Below are positions 11,980 to 20,733 of a stretch of 64,000 nucleotides of DNA, piece by piece. Positions within the stretch are counted from its first letter, which is position 1. Every line of letters starts with the position of its first letter. The notes beneath the pieces are model-generated. The model searched no databases. It saw only the letters and a program-made list of their open reading frames with translations, and had not been told where the DNA came from. Position numbers and translations under genes: made by a program. The stretch is from Pseudomonas sp. Seg1 (GTDB lineage: Bacteria > Pseudomonadota > Gammaproteobacteria > Pseudomonadales > Pseudomonadaceae), in assembly GCF_018326005.1 (NCBI RefSeq), contig NZ_AP021903.1:5321001-5385000 (forward strand), written 5' to 3'.

Positions 11980-12025
11980 GGGTGCAGCCTGTGACGTCAA
12001 ATGGAAATTCTGCGGTGCTCTCTCC

Positions 12026-12126
12026 GACGCCATCGTTGGCAAGCCAACTCCCACAGGTTTTTCTGGTGTACACAATATTTGTGAGCGACCGAACTCTGTG
12101 GGAGCTGGCTTGCCAGCGATGGCGTC
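12026..12126. repeat. REP doublet (REPIN), TGGCTTGCCA core
   Basis: Two REP sequences in inverted orientation (12026-12056 and 12096-12126) share GTGGGAG(T/C)TGGCTTGCCA cores ending in GATGGCGTC. They flank a 39-bp AT-rich spacer in the gap after the Cys-rich gene. Such doublets are mobilised by RAYT transposases in Pseudomonas; no RAYT gene is in the window. Confidence 0.85.
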
Positions 12127-12162
12127 AGTGCGGGCGGCAGCTTAATCCCTGACGAAATGCGG

Positions 12163-12930
12163 TCAAGTGCTGAAATAGCGCCCGACCAACGCAATCCCGC
12201 TCGCCAGCACCAGCCACGTCACCAGCCGTACAAACGCCTCGCGAGACAAGCGCAGGGTCAACCGCCGCCCGATCCACAACCCCAGCGCCATGGCCGGCAA
12301 CAGACACAGCGCCAACATCAACAAGGGTAGCTCGGCATACACGCCGGCGATGGCAAACAGGCTCAAACGCACCACCGTACTGCAACTGATCAGCGCACTT
12401 TGCGTGGCCCGCGCTGCGTCTTTCGGCAACCGGCTGTTGAGATAGATCGCGTATAAAAAGCCGCCACTGCCAAACAGCGCCCCGAACAACCCACCGACCG
12501 TACCCATCGGCACCGCCCACGCCGCTGACAATTGCACCGGCCGCGTTTTGACCCACAGGCTGTAAATCGCATAGGCGCTGATGAACAGCCCCATCAACAG
12601 CAACAACAGATCCGATTTGAGGTTGAGCAGGAAGATCACCCCCAACGTGCAACCCACGGCCATGCACGGCAGCAGCCGCAACAACTCAGGCTTGGCCACA
12701 TCGCGGCGCGACGGCAGCAGATTGCCGAACGCTGCAACGAAATCCAGCAACACCAGCAACGGCACGATTTTCGACAACGGCATAAACACAATCAGAATCG
12801 GTCCCGCCACCAGCGCCGTGCCAAATCCGGCGATGCCGAACACGATGTAAGCCAATGCGATAGCCAGCCCGATCACCACCCAGCCCTCGGCGCCCCACGC
12901 CCATTCACTCAACAGCCCCGCCACACTCAT
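12163..12930 (-). CDS. TauE/SafE-family membrane permease
   Basis: The 255-residue product is almost entirely hydrophobic, with about eight transmembrane helices in two repeated halves. Each half has the Gly/Phe-rich signature of the TauE/SafE family (GIAGFGTALVAGP near 30; GGLFGALFGSGGF near 145). Family members export or import sulfur-containing or carboxylate anions such as sulfite, sulfoacetate or taurine; the substrate here is unknown. It is divergent from a LysR regulator that starts 100 bp away, a layout that suggests the regulator controls it. Confidence 0.85.
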   Translation of the reverse strand: MSVAGLLSEWAWGAEGWVVIGLAIALAYIVFGIAGFGTALVAGPILIVFMPLSKIVPLLVLLDFVAAFGNLLPSRRDVAKPELLRLLPCMAVGCTLGVIFLLNLKSDLLLLLMGLFISAYAIYSLWVKTRPVQLSAAWAVPMGTVGGLFGALFGSGGFLYAIYLNSRLPKDAARATQSALISCSTVVRLSLFAIAGVYAELPLLMLALCLLPAMALGLWIGRRLTLRLSREAFVRLVTWLVLASGIALVGRYFST

Positions 12931-13030
12931 CGATCCGCTTCCTTAATAAGCCTGCGATGACTTTAGCCAGCGCCAAGCATTGCGACTAATATCTTCAAAG
13001 CCGACCACCCATCTCGAAAAGGCATATCTC

Positions 13031-13918
13031 GTGCTATCTACTCGCCAACTGCGTTACTTCGTGGAAATCGCCGAATGCGGCAGTTTCAGTGCTGCAGCCG
13101 AGCGATTGTTCATTGCGCAATCGGCGCTGAGCCGGCAGATCAAGGAGATGGAGATCCAGTTGCAAACACCGTTGTTCGAACGCACCGCGCGCCAGCCTCG
13201 ACTCACCGCCGCGGGCGAAGCGTTTTTACCGCGTGCGAAAAATCTGCTCAACGAGCTGAGTAAAGCCAGCGCCATGGCCACCGAAGTCGGTAACGGCCAA
13301 CTCGGTACATTGCGCCTGAGTCATTCGAGCACCGTACCGATCAGTGGGCGCCTGCTGCGTGACATCAGCCGCTATCTCGATCAGCAACAAGGCGTGTCGC
13401 TGGACATCGGCAAACTGTCCTCGGAGGCGCAACTTGAGGATCTGGCCGAGGGGCGCCTCGATATTGGCTTGCTGCGCCTGCCTGTGCTTCGTCAGCGTGA
13501 AGGCATTCAGATTGTGCCGCTGTTTACTGAGCGTTTGCTGCTGGCAGTTCCGGCCGAACATCGGTTGGCCGATTCGGCCCTGGTCGAACTGGCGCAACTG
13601 AAAGATGAACCGTTCATTTCCATTCCCCATCCACAGCGCGGCGGCCTGAGCTATTTATGTGCCGACCTGTGCATGCGTCAGGGCTTTTTTCCGAAAGCGG
13701 CGCGGGTGATGTCGCGCAAGACCACGCAATTGCAGTTGATTCAGGCCGGATTCGGCATTGCCATGCTGCCGGAATCGATGCAGGACCTTGCCCCGCCCGG
13801 CGTACGCTTTTTGCCACTGAGCGACCCCGACTGCCAAAGCACCGTCGCCCTCGCCTATCGCCAGAACCCGTCCCCGCTGATCCAGCACTTCCTCCAGACT
13901 TTTACAAATCCCTTGTAG
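13031..13918 (+). CDS. LysR-family transcriptional regulator
   Basis: GTG 13031 is chosen as start because AAAAGG lies about 10 bases upstream and the family N-terminus (LSTRQLRYFVEIAE) begins there; a TTG at 12980 would add 17 residues. The 295 residues comprise a winged helix-turn-helix (about 1-60, with SFSAAAERLFIAQSALSRQI) and a type 2 periplasmic-binding-like effector domain (about 90-290). It is divergent from the TauE/SafE permease, its most likely target, with a 100-bp shared control region. The stop codon lies inside the left arm of a REP element. The effector molecule is unknown. Confidence 0.88.
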   Translation: MLSTRQLRYFVEIAECGSFSAAAERLFIAQSALSRQIKEMEIQLQTPLFERTARQPRLTAAGEAFLPRAKNLLNELSKASAMATEVGNGQLGTLRLSHSSTVPISGRLLRDISRYLDQQQGVSLDIGKLSSEAQLEDLAEGRLDIGLLRLPVLRQREGIQIVPLFTERLLLAVPAEHRLADSALVELAQLKDEPFISIPHPQRGGLSYLCADLCMRQGFFPKAARVMSRKTTQLQLIQAGFGIAMLPESMQDLAPPGVRFLPLSDPDCQSTVALAYRQNPSPLIQHFLQTFTNPL

Positions 13919-14002
13919 GAGTGAGCCTGCTCGCGATAGCGATCTGTCCATCACCACCTCTTCGCCTGACACACCGCTATCGCGAGCAGGCTTACTCCTA
14001 CA
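13914..14002. repeat. REP doublet (REPIN) overlapping a LysR stop codon
   Basis: Arms at 13914-13941 and 13975-14002 are inverted copies of the GTAGGAGTGAGCCTGCTCGCG type. The left arm supplies the TAG stop (13916-13918) of the LysR gene. Confidence 0.85.
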
Positions 14003-14048
14003 GGGGACATGTGGTGATTCGACGGCGAATGCCTTTAAACTGCGCCCC

Positions 14049-15428
14049 ATGATTAAAGATCCCTTTGCAAGACTTGGCCTGGACCGTGAAGTCCTGACCG
14101 TCAGCCAGCTCAACGGCCGTGCGCGGGTGTTGCTCGAAGACGTGTTCAGCAACATCTGGGTCGAAGGCGAAATCTCCAACCTCGCCCGCCCGGCGTCGGG
14201 GCACATTTACTTCACGCTCAAGGACAGCGGCGCCCAGGTGCGCTGTGCCTTGTTCCGCCAGAACGCGGCGCGCGTGCGTCAGGCGCTGAAGGATGGCCTG
14301 GCCGTGAAGGTGCGCGGCAAGGTTTCACTGTTCGAGGGCCGTGGCGACTACCAGCTGATTCTCGACACCGTGGAGCCGGCCGGTGACGGTGCGTTGCGTC
14401 TGGCCTTCGATGCACTGAAGGAAAAGCTCAGCGCCGAAGGCCTTTTCAGCGCCGAACGCAAAGTGCCGCTGCCGGCGCATCCGCAGCGCATCGGCATCAT
14501 CAGCTCGCCGACCGGCGCGGTGATCCGCGACATCATCAGCGTGTTCCGCCGTCGTGCGCCGCAGGTGCAACTGACGCTGATTCCGACTGCCGTACAGGGC
14601 CGCGAAGCCACTGCACAAATCGTCCGCGCCCTGAAAATGGCCGATGCCCGCGGCTTCGATGCGTTGATCCTTGCCCGTGGCGGTGGCTCGCTGGAAGACC
14701 TCTGGTGCTTCAACGAAGAAGCCGTGGCCCGCGCCGTCGATGCCTGCGTAACGCCGATTGTCAGCGCTGTCGGCCATGAAACCGATGTGTCGATCAGCGA
14801 CTTTGTCGCCGACGTTCGCGCACCGACGCCTTCCGCCGCCGCCGAACTGCTCGCCCCAGACTCCAGCCATCTGATCCGTCAGGTGGAAAGCCTGCACCGC
14901 CGTCTGGTGATGCGCATGCGAGACCGTTTGATGCGTGATCGCCTGCGCCTTGAAGGCATGGCCCGGCGTCTGCGTCATCCCGGTGAACGTCTGCGCCAGC
15001 AGGCTCAGCGTCTGGACGATCTGGACATGCGCATGCGCCGCGCCTTTGAACGTCACCTCAACACCCGCCGCGAACGCCTGATTCGCCTGGAAACGCGCCT
15101 CGCCGGTCAGCATCCGGGACGGCAACTGGCGATGCTGCGCCAACGTCTGGACAGCCTCGCCGAACGCCTGCCGCGAGCCATGCGCGAAGGTCTGAAAAAC
15201 CGTCGTCTGCAATTGCATAGCCAGATGCAGACACTGCATGTGGTCAGTCCGCTGGCGACCCTCGGCCGTGGTTACAGCATTCTGCTCGACGAACGCGGCC
15301 ATGCGATTCGCAACGCCGCACAGACTCACACCGGGCAGCGCCTCAAGGCCAAACTCGGCGAAGGCGAACTGCAAGTGCGCGTCGAGGACAATCACCTGAC
15401 GCCTGTCACCCTCTCTTTACTGGACTGA
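14049..15428 (+). CDS. xseA: Exodeoxyribonuclease VII large subunit
   Basis: XseA with XseB degrades single-stranded DNA to oligonucleotides and takes part in repair. The 459 residues show the N-terminal OB fold (about 15-120, WVEGEISNLARPASGHIYF), the catalytic core (about 130-330, with ARGGGSLEDLWCFNEE and GHETDVSISDFVADVRAPTP), and a long Arg-rich coiled coil before a short C-terminal segment. It ends 3 bp before an M23 peptidase gene and probably shares its transcript. The small subunit xseB is not in the window. Confidence 0.97.
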   Translation: MIKDPFARLGLDREVLTVSQLNGRARVLLEDVFSNIWVEGEISNLARPASGHIYFTLKDSGAQVRCALFRQNAARVRQALKDGLAVKVRGKVSLFEGRGDYQLILDTVEPAGDGALRLAFDALKEKLSAEGLFSAERKVPLPAHPQRIGIISSPTGAVIRDIISVFRRRAPQVQLTLIPTAVQGREATAQIVRALKMADARGFDALILARGGGSLEDLWCFNEEAVARAVDACVTPIVSAVGHETDVSISDFVADVRAPTPSAAAELLAPDSSHLIRQVESLHRRLVMRMRDRLMRDRLRLEGMARRLRHPGERLRQQAQRLDDLDMRMRRAFERHLNTRRERLIRLETRLAGQHPGRQLAMLRQRLDSLAERLPRAMREGLKNRRLQLHSQMQTLHVVSPLATLGRGYSILLDERGHAIRNAAQTHTGQRLKAKLGEGELQVRVEDNHLTPVTLSLLD

Positions 15429-15431
15429 TCC

Positions 15432-16253
15432 ATGCCGCGTTTTCTGGCTCCATTGTTTTTGCTCTGTCTGACCTTCAACGCCCACGCCGAGAGTTACATC
15501 ACCCGGCTGCTGAACAAACCGGTGCCGGGGGGCGTCGCGGTGGTTGATCTGGGCGTTGCCGCTCAGGCGCCGAAAGCCACGTATCAGGGCAAACCGGTGC
15601 TGGTGGTGAAGGAGCAGAACAATTGGCTGGCGATTGTTGGCGTGCCGCTGACGGTCAAGCCCGGCGCGCAGCAGATCAGCAGTGGTGGGCGCAATCTGCC
15701 GTTTACCGTGGGCAACAAGAAATACCCTGAACAACGCATCACCCTGAAGAACAAGCAGCAAGTCAATCCGGATCAGTCGAACCTCAAGCGCATCGAGGGC
15801 GAACTGGCCGAGCAGATCAAGGCGTATCGCAGTTTCAGCCCGAACACGCCGAGTAACCTGCTGCTGGACAAACCGGTCAACGGGCCGCTGTCGAGCAAGT
15901 TTGGTGTGCGCCGTTTCTTCAATGGTGAAGAGCGCAATCCGCATGCGGGCCTGGACTTCGCGGTGCCGGCGGGCACGCCGATCAAGACTCCGGCGGCGGG
16001 CAAAGTGATTCTGACCGGCAACTATTTTTTCAACGGCAACACGGTGTTTGTCGATCATGGTCAGGGCTTTATCAGTATGTTCTGCCATATGTCGAAGATT
16101 GATGTGAAGGTCGGCGATCAACTGGCGCGTGGCGCAGTGGTCGGCAAAGTGGGTTCGACTGGCCGGGCGACCGGGCCGCACATGCACTGGAATATCAGCC
16201 TGAATGATGCGCGGGTGGATCCGGCGATTTTCATTGGTGCATTCCAGCCTTAA
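15432..16253 (+). CDS. M23-family (LytM) peptidase, exported
   Basis: A Sec signal peptide (MPRFLAPLFLLCLTFNAHAES, cleaved after AHA) sends this 273-residue protein to the periplasm. The C-terminal LytM domain (about 155-265) has the zinc ligands in NPHAGLD (H, D) and in GPHMHW (HxH), with FCHMSK supplying a further His, so an active Gly-Gly-type endopeptidase acting on peptidoglycan cross-links is expected. It follows xseA by 3 bp and is likely translated from the same message. A REPIN follows. The family assignment is firm; the physiological role is inferred. Confidence 0.9.
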   Translation: MPRFLAPLFLLCLTFNAHAESYITRLLNKPVPGGVAVVDLGVAAQAPKATYQGKPVLVVKEQNNWLAIVGVPLTVKPGAQQISSGGRNLPFTVGNKKYPEQRITLKNKQQVNPDQSNLKRIEGELAEQIKAYRSFSPNTPSNLLLDKPVNGPLSSKFGVRRFFNGEERNPHAGLDFAVPAGTPIKTPAAGKVILTGNYFFNGNTVFVDHGQGFISMFCHMSKIDVKVGDQLARGAVVGKVGSTGRATGPHMHWNISLNDARVDPAIFIGAFQP

Positions 16254-16271
16254 ATATGTGTTGAGGCGACT

Positions 16272-16361
16272 GGCCTCTTCGCGAGCAGGCTCGCTCCCAC
16301 ACTCGATCTTATTAACAACAAAGATCCCCTGTGGGAGCGAGCCTGCTCGCGAAGGCGGCCT
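16272..16361. repeat. REP doublet (REPIN)
   Basis: Inverted arms of the GTGGGAGCGAGCCTGCTCGCGA type (about 16272-16301 and 16329-16361) lie downstream of the M23 peptidase gene. Confidence 0.85.
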
Positions 16362-16547
16362 GTACAACACCGCAATACTCAATGCCCCCAAAAAACCAAT
16401 TGCGCCCCAACCGAACCCCGCGCAAAAAACTAAACAATCGCCTTTATTACGCACAATAAAATCGCGCAAAAACTCGCTTTCCGAGTATTCCTCTCAATTT
16501 TTTCCGACTGCTTGCCATCCTTCCCACCCGCGGTTAGGGTTGAAGGC

Positions 16548-16625
16548 ATGAAAACCTCTCACACCCTTATTCAGCTTCGCCAGCACCGCAGCCTGTGCCT
16601 CGTCAGCGCACGACTGCCGGGCTGA
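16548..16625 (+). CDS. Short leader ORF before leuA (possible leucine attenuator peptide)
   Basis: ATG 16548 opens a 25-codon frame ending in TGA at 16623, preceded by AGGG (16536-16539) at 9 bases. The peptide has five Leu (CTT, CTT, CTG, CTC, CTG) plus Ile and Val and several Arg and His. It ends 89 bp before leuA. Its position, length and Leu content suit a leader that senses leucyl-tRNA supply. A 5-bp GGCCG/CGGCC stem at about 16678-16695, just upstream of the leuA ribosome site, could be the switch, but I see no classical terminator with a T run. Function is inferred. Confidence 0.5.
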   Translation: MKTSHTLIQLRQHRSLCLVSARLPG

Positions 16626-16714
16626 ATCGCTGCGCCTCGTCCCACGCTTTTCCAAGAACATTCGTTCCACCGGCAGGCCGCCTCTTTTCGGCCCAGACAA
16701 TAAGGAATTTCCCG

Positions 16715-18394
16715 ATGAGCATGCTCAAAGATCCGTCTTCGAAATACCGCGCATTTCCCGTCATTAACTTGCCGGATCGCACCTGGCCGTCGAAAACCAT
16801 CGACACCGCGCCGATCTGGTGCAGCTCCGACCTGCGTGACGGCAACCAGTCGCTGATCGAGCCGATGGACGCGGTGAAAAAGCTGCGCTTCTGGAAAACC
16901 CTCGTTCAAGTGGGTGTGAAGGAAATCGAAGCCTCGTTCCCGGCAGCGTCGCAAACCGACTTCGACTTCGTGCGTACTCTCATCGAAGAAGGCCATATCC
17001 CGGAAGACACCACCATTCAGGTGCTGACCCAGGGCCGTGAAGACTTGATCGAGCGCACTTTCGAATCCTTGCGCGGGGCGAAAAAAGCCATCGTTCACCT
17101 GTACAACGCTACCTCGCCGTCTTTCCGTCGCATTGTCTTCAACCAGGACAAGGACGGCATCAAGGCCATCGCGGTCAACGCCGCCAAGCTGTTCGTCAAA
17201 TACGCCGCGATGCAGCCAGACACCGAGTGGACCTTCGAATATTCGCCGGAAACCTTCAGCGCCACCGAACTGGAATTCGCCAAGGAAGTCTGTGACGCGG
17301 TGATCGAGGTCTGGAACCCGACGCCTGAGCACAAGATCATCCTCAACCTGCCAGCCACCGTTGAATGCGCGACGCCGAACGTCTACGCCGACCAGATCGA
17401 ATGGTTCCACCGCAACATCAACCGTCGTGACAGCGTGCTCATCAGTCTGCACACCCACAACGACCGTGGCACCGGCGTGGCCGCCACCGAGTTGGGCCTG
17501 ATGGCCGGCGCCGACCGCGTCGAAGGCTGCCTGTTCGGCAACGGCGAGCGCACCGGTAACGTCGACCTCGTCACCGTGGCACTGAACATGTACACCCAGG
17601 GCCTCGACCCGCAACTGGACTTCTCCGACATCGACGGCGTGCGCAAAGTCGTCGAAGAGTGCAACCAGATCCAGGTTCACCCACGTCACCCGTACGTCGG
17701 TGACCTGGTTCACACCGCATTCTCCGGCTCCCACCAGGACGCGATCCGCAAGGGCTTCGCCCAGCAGAAATCCGATGCCCTGTGGGAAGTGCCGTACTTG
17801 CCGATCGATCCGGCCGACATCGGCCGCAGCTATGAGGCGGTGATCCGCGTCAACAGCCAGTCCGGCAAGGGTGGCATCGCCTACTTGCTGGAGCAGGAAT
17901 ACGGCATCAGCCTGCCGCGTCGCATGCAGATCGAGTTCAGCCAGGTCGTGCAGCGTGAAACAGACCGTCTGGGCCTGGAAATGACCGCCAAGCAGATCCA
18001 CTCGCTGTTGATCAGCGAATATCTGCAAGCCAACACCCCGTACGCGCTGGTCAGCCATCGCCTGCAGGAAGAAAACGGCAACAGCAATGTTGAAGTGGAA
18101 GTGGCGAGCAAGGGTCAAGGCGAAACCAACCTGCACTGGCGCGGCAAAGGCAACGGTGCGCTGGAAGCACTGGTGGCCGGCTTGCCGATTCCAGTGGAGA
18201 TCATGGACTACAACGAACACGCAATTGGTGCGGGTACCAACGCCAAGGCTGCGGCCTACATCGAACTGCGTGTGAACGGTGAGCGTGCGGTGCACGGCGT
18301 AGGGATCGATGAAAACATCACCACCGCCAGCTTCAAGGCACTGTTCAGTGCACTGAACCGCTCGTTGAGCCAGCCGGAAGCGAAAGCGGCTTAA
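16715..18394 (+). CDS. leuA: 2-Isopropylmalate synthase
   Basis: LeuA condenses acetyl-CoA with 2-oxoisovalerate, the first committed step to leucine. The start is ATG 16715 ([14 protein letters not shown]) with AAGGAA 7 bases upstream; a longer open frame from 16595 overlaps the leader region and is rejected. The 559 residues fit the longer LeuA class. Motifs are [11 protein letters not shown] (about 35, metal and substrate binding), HTHNDRGTG (about 248, metal ligands), [11 protein letters not shown] (about 274) and the C-terminal allosteric domain (about 430-555) for leucine feedback. It is a single-gene unit ending in a strong terminator. Confidence 0.97.
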   Translation: MSMLKDPSSKYRAFPVINLPDRTWPSKTIDTAPIWCSSDLRDGNQSLIEPMDAVKKLRFWKTLVQVGVKEIEASFPAASQTDFDFVRTLIEEGHIPEDTTIQVLTQGREDLIERTFESLRGAKKAIVHLYNATSPSFRRIVFNQDKDGIKAIAVNAAKLFVKYAAMQPDTEWTFEYSPETFSATELEFAKEVCDAVIEVWNPTPEHKIILNLPATVECATPNVYADQIEWFHRNINRRDSVLISLHTHNDRGTGVAATELGLMAGADRVEGCLFGNGERTGNVDLVTVALNMYTQGLDPQLDFSDIDGVRKVVEECNQIQVHPRHPYVGDLVHTAFSGSHQDAIRKGFAQQKSDALWEVPYLPIDPADIGRSYEAVIRVNSQSGKGGIAYLLEQEYGISLPRRMQIEFSQVVQRETDRLGLEMTAKQIHSLLISEYLQANTPYALVSHRLQEENGNSNVEVEVASKGQGETNLHWRGKGNGALEALVAGLPIPVEIMDYNEHAIGAGTNAKAAAYIELRVNGERAVHGVGIDENITTASFKALFSALNRSLSQPEAKAA

Positions 18395-18410
18395 GCCTTC
18401 GTTGAAATGC

Positions 18411-18447
18411 AAAAGGCCCCGGAGTGCGAACTCCGGGGCCTTTTTTT
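18411..18447 (+). terminator. leuA terminator
   Basis: An 11-bp perfect stem (18415-18425 with 18430-18440, loop GCGA) is followed by seven T. A run of A upstream lets it work on the minus strand too. Confidence 0.92.
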
Positions 18448-18472
18448 GCTTGATGGTTTTGTGTTGTTCAAT

Positions 18473-18553
18473 CAGGCCTCTTCGCGGGCAAGCCCGCTCC
18501 CACAGTTTGAACGCAATTCCCTGTGGGAGCGGGCTTGCCCGCGAAGAGGCCTG
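18473..18553. repeat. REP doublet (REPIN) with 33-bp perfect arms
   Basis: Arms 18473-18505 and 18521-18553 are perfect inverted copies of the GTGGGAGCGGGCTTGCCCGCGAAGAGG type, around a 15-bp spacer. The perfection suggests recent spread or conversion. Confidence 0.9.
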
Positions 18554-18570
18554 AACAGACGGCGCAAAAC

Positions 18571-19362
18571 TCAGGTGAACTCGAAGGTATCCGCATCCAG
18601 ATTCGCCGGAAAGCGCTCGCGGTACGCCGCCAGTGGCGCCGCTTCCAACACTGCCTTGAACACGCCGTCAGCCTCCCCCGCCGCCAGCAACATCTCGCCC
18701 TGGAAATCCAGTACCTGACTGTCACCGGTGTAGGCAAAGCCCTTGCCGTCGGTCCCCACGCGATTCACCGCCGCCACGTAGCAGAGGTTTTCAATCGCTC
18801 GCGCTGGCAGCAAACGGTTCCAGTGCAGACGCCGGGCACCCGGCCAGTTGGCGGTGTACAGCAGCAGATCGGTGTCCTGGGCGTCGCGACTCCACACCGG
18901 GAAGCGCAGGTCGTAGCAAATCAGCGGGCGGATGCGCCAGCCCTTGAGCTCGAACTGCACTTGGCGCTCGCCGGGGGTGTAATGGTTGTGCTCGCCGGCC
19001 ATGCGAAACAGATGACGCTTGTCGTAATGCAGCACTTCGCCATCGGGACGTGCCCACAGCAGACGATTGCGATGGCTACCGTCAGCCGCCTGAATGATCA
19101 CGCTGCCGGTGATCACCGCGTTGAGTTTCGCCGCCTGCGCCTTGAGCCATTTGCTGGTCGGGCCGTTTTCGGCTTCGGCGAGGGTTGCCGACTCCATCGA
19201 GAAGCCAGTGGTGAACATTTCCGGCAGGATAATCAGATCTGCCCCACGCGCCTGTTCCAGCAACGCGTCGAAGTGCTCAAGGTTGGCCTGACGGTCGTGC
19301 CAGGCCAGGCTGGTCTGGATCAACGCCAGATTGAGGTCGGGCAACGTACTCAGATCGCGCAT
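18571..19362 (-). CDS. Nitrilase-superfamily amidase, omega-amidase YafV/Nit2-like
   Basis: The start is ATG 19362 (MRDLSTLPDLNL), giving 263 residues; it overlaps the upstream aminotransferase by 13 bp. The nitrilase triad is visible as Glu in ILPEMFTTG (about 47), Lys in HYDKRHLF (about 115) and Cys in LICYDLRFP (about 149). Omega-amidases hydrolyse 2-oxoglutaramate and 2-oxosuccinamate, products of glutamine or asparagine transamination. The overlap with a YbdL-like transaminase gene supports this role: the transaminase would make the omega-amide and this enzyme would pull the reaction forward. The exact substrate is inferred. Confidence 0.85.
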   Translation of the reverse strand: MRDLSTLPDLNLALIQTSLAWHDRQANLEHFDALLEQARGADLIILPEMFTTGFSMESATLAEAENGPTSKWLKAQAAKLNAVITGSVIIQAADGSHRNRLLWARPDGEVLHYDKRHLFRMAGEHNHYTPGERQVQFELKGWRIRPLICYDLRFPVWSRDAQDTDLLLYTANWPGARRLHWNRLLPARAIENLCYVAAVNRVGTDGKGFAYTGDSQVLDFQGEMLLAAGEADGVFKAVLEAAPLAAYRERFPANLDADTFEFT

Positions 19363-20498
19363 AGTTTTGCCGCCGCTTCGCGCAGCGTCTCCTCGCGTTT
19401 GGCAAAGCACAGACGCACCAGGCGCTGGCCTTCAGGTGGGTTCTGGTAGAACACCGACACTGGAATACTCGCCACGCCGTGTTCGCGGGTCATCCATGTC
19501 GCCATCTCGACATCGTTCAGCTCGGGACGGATCTGCGAATAGTCGACCAACTGGAAATAGGTGCCAGCGACACGGGTGAAGCTGAATCGCGACGAAGCCA
19601 ATAGATCGCAGAACAGATCGCGCTTGGCCTGATAGAACCCCGGCAACTCTTCGACGTGCTCAGGATGTTCGGCCATGTAATCGGCCAAGGCGTATTGCAA
19701 CGGCGTGACCCCGCAGAAACTGACGTACTGGTGCACTTTGCGCAACTCGGCGGTCAGCGCGGGGGGCGCGACGACGTAACCGGTTTTCCAGCCAGTGACG
19801 TGGTAGGTCTTGCCGAACGAGCTGACCACGAACGCGCGCTGATACAGCTCTTCATGGGCCAGCACACTGACATGCGGCACGCCGTCGAACACCAGATGTT
19901 CGTAGACTTCGTCGCTGATCAGGTAGATGTCGCGGTCGCGAATCAATGCCGCCAGTTGATCCAGCTCGGCGCGGCTGATCAATGCGCCGCTGGGGTTGTG
20001 CGGGGTGTTGATGACGATCATTTTCGTGCGCGGGCTCAGGGCCGCCGCGAGCTTGTCGAAATCGATGGAGAAATCGTTCGGGTTCAGTTGCACATGCACA
20101 CACCGACCGCCCGCCAACTCCGTCGCCGGCTCGTAGCTGTCGTAGCAAGGGTCGAACACGATGACTTCGTCGCCGTTGTGGATAACCGCCTGAATCGCAC
20201 AGAAGATCGCTTGGGTGGCGCCCGGCGTCACCGTCACCTCAGTGTCGGCATCCACCTTCACGCCGTAGCTGCGAGCGATCTTCGCCGCAATCTGCTCACG
20301 CAGTGCCGGCAGGCCGGTCATCGGCGAATACTGGTTGTGGCCACTGGCGATATGCCGTCCCACCGCGTCGCGCAACGACTGCGGGCCGTCGAAATCAGGA
20401 AAACCCTGGGACAGGTTGATGGCTCCGGTCTGCGCCGCGAGCTGAGACATCTGCGTGAAAATAGTGATGCCGACATTCGGCAGCTTACTGGTGATCAT
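19350..20498 (-). CDS. Methionine/glutamine-type aminotransferase (YbdL-like)
   Basis: This 382-residue fold-type I, class I/II aminotransferase starts at ATG 20498 (MITSKLPNVGITIF). PLP contacts include the Lys of SSFGKTYHVTGWK (about 233), NTPHNPSGA (about 166), the Asp/Tyr of SDEVYEHL (about 200) and RLCFAKREE (Arg about 361). The N-terminal QTGAINLSQGFPDF and the Phe/Tyr-rich end match YbdL/kynurenine-aminotransferase-like enzymes that use methionine or glutamine as donor. It is translationally coupled to the omega-amidase by a 13-bp overlap. A 20-codon open extension upstream lacks a ribosome site and is rejected. Confidence 0.88.
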   Translation of the reverse strand: MITSKLPNVGITIFTQMSQLAAQTGAINLSQGFPDFDGPQSLRDAVGRHIASGHNQYSPMTGLPALREQIAAKIARSYGVKVDADTEVTVTPGATQAIFCAIQAVIHNGDEVIVFDPCYDSYEPATELAGGRCVHVQLNPNDFSIDFDKLAAALSPRTKMIVINTPHNPSGALISRAELDQLAALIRDRDIYLISDEVYEHLVFDGVPHVSVLAHEELYQRAFVVSSFGKTYHVTGWKTGYVVAPPALTAELRKVHQYVSFCGVTPLQYALADYMAEHPEHVEELPGFYQAKRDLFCDLLASSRFSFTRVAGTYFQLVDYSQIRPELNDVEMATWMTREHGVASIPVSVFYQNPPEGQRLVRLCFAKREETLREAAAKLCAI

Positions 20499-20572
20499 CG
20501 GGGGTTCCCTGCTCAACACCCGGCTCTGACGGCGGCGCGGGAGAGCCCGAGGATAGCCCATCCGACGCCCAT

Positions 20573-20597
20573 AAAAAAAGGGCGCCTACCGGCGCCC
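20573..20597 (-). terminator. Terminator of the der transcript
   Basis: GGGCGCC (20580-20586) and GGCGCCC (20591-20597) form a 7-bp stem with loop TACC. On the minus strand it is followed by seven T. It lies between der and the aminotransferase gene, after a repeat. Confidence 0.8.
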
Positions 20598-20609
20598 TTC
20601 TCTTTCAAC

Positions 20610-20719
20610 GATCGTTCCCACGCTCTGCGTGGGAATGCAGCCTTGGACGCTCTGCGTCCGCAGCTTTTGTGACGCAGAGCGTCACGGGATACATTCCCAC
20701 GCGGAGCATGGGAACGATC
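20610..20719. repeat. Long palindromic intergenic repeat (CGTTCCCACGC type)
   Basis: GATCGTTCCCACGCTCTGCG at 20610 is answered by an inverted copy ending at 20719. Inside are nested hairpins (GGACGCTCTGCGTCC at 20645 and GTGACGCAGAGCGTCAC at 20669). The whole 110 bp can fold into a cruciform. It belongs to a dispersed Pseudomonas repeat family distinct from REP, and no coding capacity is seen. Confidence 0.8.
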
Positions 20720-20733
20720 AACGGCCAGCGACC

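Noticed and set aside
12980..13030. Upstream TTG start for the first LysR gene
   Set aside because: It adds 17 residues with no ribosome site; GTG 13031 has AAAAGG and matches the family N-terminus.
16571..18412. Open frame of over 600 codons on the minus strand opposite leuA
   Set aside because: It is an antisense shadow of leuA with no recognisable domain.
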